Source of the DNA: Tepidimonas aquatica
GTDB lineage: Bacteria; Pseudomonadota; Gammaproteobacteria; Burkholderiales; Burkholderiaceae_C
DNA length: 32,456 nucleotides
Assembly (NCBI RefSeq): GCF_007556585.1
Contig: NZ_VJNA01000031.1
Coordinates: 1 to 32,456 of the forward strand
Direction: 5' to 3'
Part shown: one piece after another, positions 31,901 to 32,456 of the stretch
How the letters are laid out: each line of letters begins with the position of its first letter
Position numbering within the stretch: the first letter of the stretch is position 1
Made by a program: the position numbers and the translations under genes
Notes under the pieces: model-generated
Databases searched by the model: none
What the model saw: only the letters and a program-made list of their open reading frames with translations
What the model was told of the DNA's origin: nothing

Positions 31901-32217
31901 ACGACGGCGCACCTCCGGCCCCTGTGGCGGTCCGGGCCGATGCAACGCGCGACGTCACCGCCAGCGCGGCCGAATGGCGGCGGTTGGTGCGTCTGGCCAC
32001 TGGCATCGACGTCGCTGCCGACGCCAATGCATGCACGGTGCCGGTGGAGGGTGGCTGCGTGACGCTACGATGGCAACCGTTGCCCCCATTGGCGCTGGGG
32101 CTGATCCGTTTGGAGCGGCTGCGCGTGCACGCCGCGTTCAGCCCCGACGTCAGCCCGCAGGCGCGCCTGACCTTTTGGCACCATTTCGATTTGCACACCC
32201 GGCGGGGCGGGGGCTAA
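31897..32217 (+). CDS. unrecognised small protein at the end of the aor operon
   Basis: A 106-residue protein that starts inside the stop of the MoaD-like gene (ATGA) and is surely cotranslated with it. It has no signal peptide or membrane span. The first ~25 residues are probably flexible. The rest alternates short strands and helices (AAEWRRLVRLATGIDVAAD, GGCVTLRWQPLPPLALGLIR) and ends with TFWHHFDLHTRRGGG, which includes a His-rich HHFDLH stretch and a Gly-rich tail. I do not recognise the family. Its place suggests a helper for tungsten cofactor insertion or enzyme maturation, but that is inference only. Confidence 0.7.
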   Translation: MNDGAPPAPVAVRADATRDVTASAAEWRRLVRLATGIDVAADANACTVPVEGGCVTLRWQPLPPLALGLIRLERLRVHAAFSPDVSPQARLTFWHHFDLHTRRGGG

Positions 32218-32320
32218 GCCGTCGCCCCTGAAATATTCATTTTCAAGCCACCCGCAGCCGCAGCGAGGCCGGGTTGGCGCCGCCGGTCTCGGTTGAAGTG
32301 GAAGAGCCAGTTCTCCGGCA

Positions 32321-32456
32321 TGACGGTCGGGTAATCCCCCCGAAATCCAGCGCTCCGAGAAGTAGAGCTATGCGGCCATGGCCAGCCGCTGTTTTGGGGT
32401 GATGCCGCCCAAGGCCATGTTCGGGCGCTCGTGGTTGTAGCGCCACATCCATTGCG
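32321..32456 (-). mobile_element. IS3-family insertion sequence, 3' end (partial)
   Basis: The right edge of the window is the end of an IS3-type element, with the transposase C-terminus and about 45 bases of terminal DNA. The TG at 32321 and the GGGGGGATTACC word (complement of 32330-32341) resemble IS3-family ends. The outer boundary is estimated. The stretch 32218-32320 between it and the aor operon has no gene that I can support. Confidence 0.6.
32368..32454 (-). CDS. IS3-family transposase OrfB, C-terminal fragment
   Basis: Twenty-eight codons and a TAG stop. The peptide QWMWRYNHERPNMALGGITP followed by KQRLAMAA is the standard C-terminal end of IS3-family OrfB integrases (rve_3 region, with the YNxxRPhxxLG pattern). 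The upstream part with the DDE residues lies beyond the edge. Another reading frame through the same DNA is open but has no resemblance to a known protein. Confidence 0.85.
   Translation of the reverse strand, partial: QWMWRYNHERPNMALGGITPKQRLAMAA

Noticed and set aside
32243-32452. A 69-codon open frame on the minus strand at the right edge
   Set aside because: It runs through the IS3 transposase end in a different frame and beyond the IS end; the transposase frame is the recognised one.
1-32456. CRISPR arrays, rRNA genes or phage modules
   Set aside because: No regularly spaced repeats, rRNA sequence or phage structural or lysis genes were seen on reading through the window.

Overview
The window looks like a chromosomal piece of a high-GC betaproteobacterium, most likely Burkholderiales: codon positions are strongly GC-biased, the genes are tightly packed with many ATGA stop/start overlaps, and the gene families (RdgC, Tat-exported SQR-like flavoprotein, Aromatoleum-type AorABC, pel genes) fit that group. 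A sulfur-oxidising genus such as Tepidimonas or Thiomonas would suit the content, but the genus is a guess. Both ends are cut insertion sequences (an IS5-family end at the left, an IS3-family end at the right), so the window may be a whole contig between repeats.

Layout. (1) 1-3256: an IS5-family element has replaced most of pelE; the last ~80 codons of pelE, then complete pelF and pelG (Pel exopolysaccharide glycosyltransferase and inner-membrane transporter) remain. (2) 3335-4699: a beta-CASP metallo-beta-lactamase, probably an RNA-processing nuclease. (3) 4712-12798: an amino-acid catabolic block: a MocR-type regulator divergent from an omega-amino acid (GABA/5-aminovalerate) transaminase, a LysR regulator divergent from glutaryl-CoA dehydrogenase and a class III CoA-transferase, and a (succinate/glutarate) semialdehyde dehydrogenase. 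Together these form a route 5-aminovalerate -> glutarate semialdehyde -> glutarate -> glutaryl-CoA -> crotonyl-CoA, i.e. the lower part of lysine degradation. Two tandem operator copies lie before gcdH, and one 8-bp motif recurs before both the transaminase and the dehydrogenase. (4) 12845-13945: tRNA-Gly(CCC) with its promoter and terminator, then rdgC. (5) 13935-16204: an OsmC-like thiol peroxidase divergent from a Tat-exported sulfide:quinone-reductase-like flavoprotein and a small membrane protein.

(6) 16332-22392: a complete four-gene Wadjet-type SMC system, jetABCD (kleisin, MksE-like, SMC ATPase with hinge, Toprim nuclease), which restricts plasmids. The last gene overlaps by four bases a GDT1/UPF0016 cation (Mn) exporter. 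(7) 23077-24102: a Tat-exported metallo-beta-lactamase of the SoxH/quinoprotein-relay kind behind a perfect palindrome.

(8) 24219-32217: a tungsten module. tupBCA encodes a tungstate ABC importer. After a hairpin and a glutathione-transferase stub, a GAF/Fis-type regulator without an AAA+ domain is divergent, across a perfect palindrome, from aorABC, the polyferredoxin, tungstopterin and FAD/NAD subunits of an NAD-linked aldehyde oxidoreductase. A MoaD/ThiS-like protein and an unrecognised small protein follow. Import of the metal, regulation, enzyme and a cofactor-type accessory protein therefore sit together. No rRNA, CRISPR array or prophage was seen, and no gene-free stretch exceeds 300 bases.
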